Source: DATEHQ01 sp035279525 (GTDB lineage Bacteria > Chloroflexota > Dormibacteria > Dormibacterales > Dormibacteraceae). Taken from it: 13,622 nt of DNA. A program made the position numbers and the translations under genes. Below, one piece after another: positions 12,834-13,622 of the stretch; position 1 is the first letter of the stretch, and every line of letters starts with the position of its first letter. A model generated the notes under the pieces. That model was given only the letters and a program-made list of their open reading frames with translations. It ran no database searches and was not told where the DNA came from. Location: assembly GCA_035279525.1 (NCBI GenBank), contig DATEHQ010000192.1, positions 1 to 13,622 on the forward strand, in the 5' to 3' direction.

Positions 12834-13622
12834 ATGCGGGTTCGGGGGCTCTACTGGGTTGGCGCCGGGCTTGCCGCAGTGCTCGGTCTTTCGACAGCGG
12901 CCATTGGGATGAGGCCCCCCGCGCACCAGCCGGGGATCGATTCGGCCGCCGCCGGCCTGAGGGCGATGCGCTCCACGGGGACTCGCGCCGTGCCGGTGCT
13001 TGACAACCAAGACCACCTATACGTGCTCGACGGCTGGGGCGGCGTGCATCCTGTCGGCAAGTCGCGCGCCCTGGCCACCACCGCGTCCTGGCCGACACGC
13101 GACATCGCCTTCAGCCTTGCCCTCTTCCCCGACGGCACCGGCGGGTACGTGATGGACGGCTGGGGCAAGCTGCATCCCGTCGGCACCGCGCACCCGGTGG
13201 ACAGTGGCGTCTACTGGCCCGGGTGGATCGGCGCGCGCGAGATCGTGATGGCGCCCTGGTCGTCGGCCGCCTTCCCCGCCGGCTACCTGCTCGACGCGGA
13301 TGGCGGGATCCATCCATTCGGCGGAGCACCGGGGGTGACAGGCAACGCCAGGTGGCCGGGCGAGGGCATCGCGCGGGGCCTGGTGCTGACCGCGAACAGC
13401 ACGCCGCAAACCGTGATGGGCTACACGCTGGACGGCTACGGCGGCATTCACCCCTTCGGCGGCGCGCCCGAGGTCAGCGGGAACCAGGTGTGGCCTGGCG
13501 TGGACAAGGTGCGCGGCCTGGTGCTCGCGCCCGCCAGCGGGGCGATCGGCGTCCAGGGATACACGCTGGACTTCTCCGGCGGCATCCATCCGTTCGGCGG
13601 CGCGCCGGCGGTGACCCCAAGC
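12834..13622 (+). CDS. exported repeat protein (five ~46-residue LDGxGGxHPFG units), 3' end beyond window
   Basis: The open frame runs to the window's edge; 263 residues are visible. Residues ~1-25 (MRVRGLYWVGAGLAAVLGLS...) look like a signal peptide or membrane anchor, so the protein is exported. Five repeats of the form YxLDGxGGIHPFGGAPxVxG...WPG...RGLVL follow, with the His of the HP pair at 72, 114, 160, 206 and 252, spacing 42, 46, 46 and 46. The first two units have HPVG instead of HPFG. Similar repeats are common in secreted proteins of Actinomycetota and Chloroflexota and are thought to form beta-propeller-like blades; ligand and role are unknown. The ATG at 12834 is preferred over the in-frame ATG at 12804 because the signal peptide then starts normally and the promoter fits. 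A downstream catalytic domain is possible but not visible. Confidence 0.88.
   Translation, partial: MRVRGLYWVGAGLAAVLGLSTAAIGMRPPAHQPGIDSAAAGLRAMRSTGTRAVPVLDNQDHLYVLDGWGGVHPVGKSRALATTASWPTRDIAFSLALFPDGTGGYVMDGWGKLHPVGTAHPVDSGVYWPGWIGAREIVMAPWSSAAFPAGYLLDADGGIHPFGGAPGVTGNARWPGEGIARGLVLTANSTPQTVMGYTLDGYGGIHPFGGAPEVSGNQVWPGVDKVRGLVLAPASGAIGVQGYTLDFSGGIHPFGGAPAVTPS
13020..13622 (+). repeat. tandem 138-base coding repeat, five units (last cut by window end)
   Basis: Units begin at the Tyr codons at 13020, 13146, 13284, 13422 and 13560; the first unit is 126 bases and the next three 138 bases each. The core LDGxGGIHPFGGAP is conserved in protein, with the base sequence varying at third positions, so this is an old protein repeat, not a recent DNA duplication. 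Confidence 0.85.

Overview
The window is high-GC DNA (roughly two-thirds G+C by eye) from a bacterium that often starts genes with GTG or TTG. The mix of genes (CCA-encoded tRNA-Thr, Cu(I)-type CsoR with a YHS-tailed permease, DUF2142 membrane protein, secreted 46-residue repeat protein) suggests a soil lineage of the Actinomycetota/Chloroflexota/Dormibacterota kind. That placement is inference; there is no phylogenetic marker here.

Layout. (1) 2-202: the 3' end of a gene for a PEP-utilizing enzyme mobile domain, then a tRNA-Thr(UGU) at 347-422. (2) 514-684, minus: a 56-residue basic, Trp-ending small protein. (3) 732-748: a perfect palindrome of the CsoR operator type, lying between that small gene and a plus-strand run: csoR (759-1034), an ArsP_1-type permease fused to a YHS metal domain (1040-2356), a DinB-fold protein (2374-2838) and an M20 dipeptidase (2841-4229). 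The gaps are 5, 17 and 2 bases, so these four are probably one transcript whose first half handles copper. (4) 4250-12778: eight minus-strand genes, convergent with the dipeptidase. In order of transcription they are an FkbM methyltransferase, a FemAB/GNAT-fold acyltransferase, a class I methyltransferase, a GT2 polyprenyl-type glycosyltransferase, a GT4 glycosyltransferase, a DUF2142 polytopic membrane protein, a DUF2255-like small protein and a YbjJ-like MFS transporter. The first six look like part of a cell-surface glycan or glycolipid pathway. (5) 12834 to the end, plus strand: a divergent, exported repeat protein with five copies of a ~46-residue unit, running off the window.

How they work together. 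Copper would release CsoR from its operator and switch on the permease-YHS protein. In the glycan block, GT2 would make a lipid-linked sugar, GT4 would extend it, the DUF2142 protein resembles GT-C enzymes that use lipid-linked sugars outside the membrane, and the two methyltransferases and the FemAB-like enzyme would decorate the product.

The most unusual points are the GT4 gene, whose only sensible start is ATA inside the overlap ATAG behind a perfect AGGAG; four successive gene joints that use 4-base stop/start overlaps with non-ATG starts; and three promoters whose -10 boxes lie 7-9 bases before the start codon, as expected for leaderless mRNAs. No mobile element, CRISPR array or prophage gene was seen, and no stretch over 300 bases lacks a gene.
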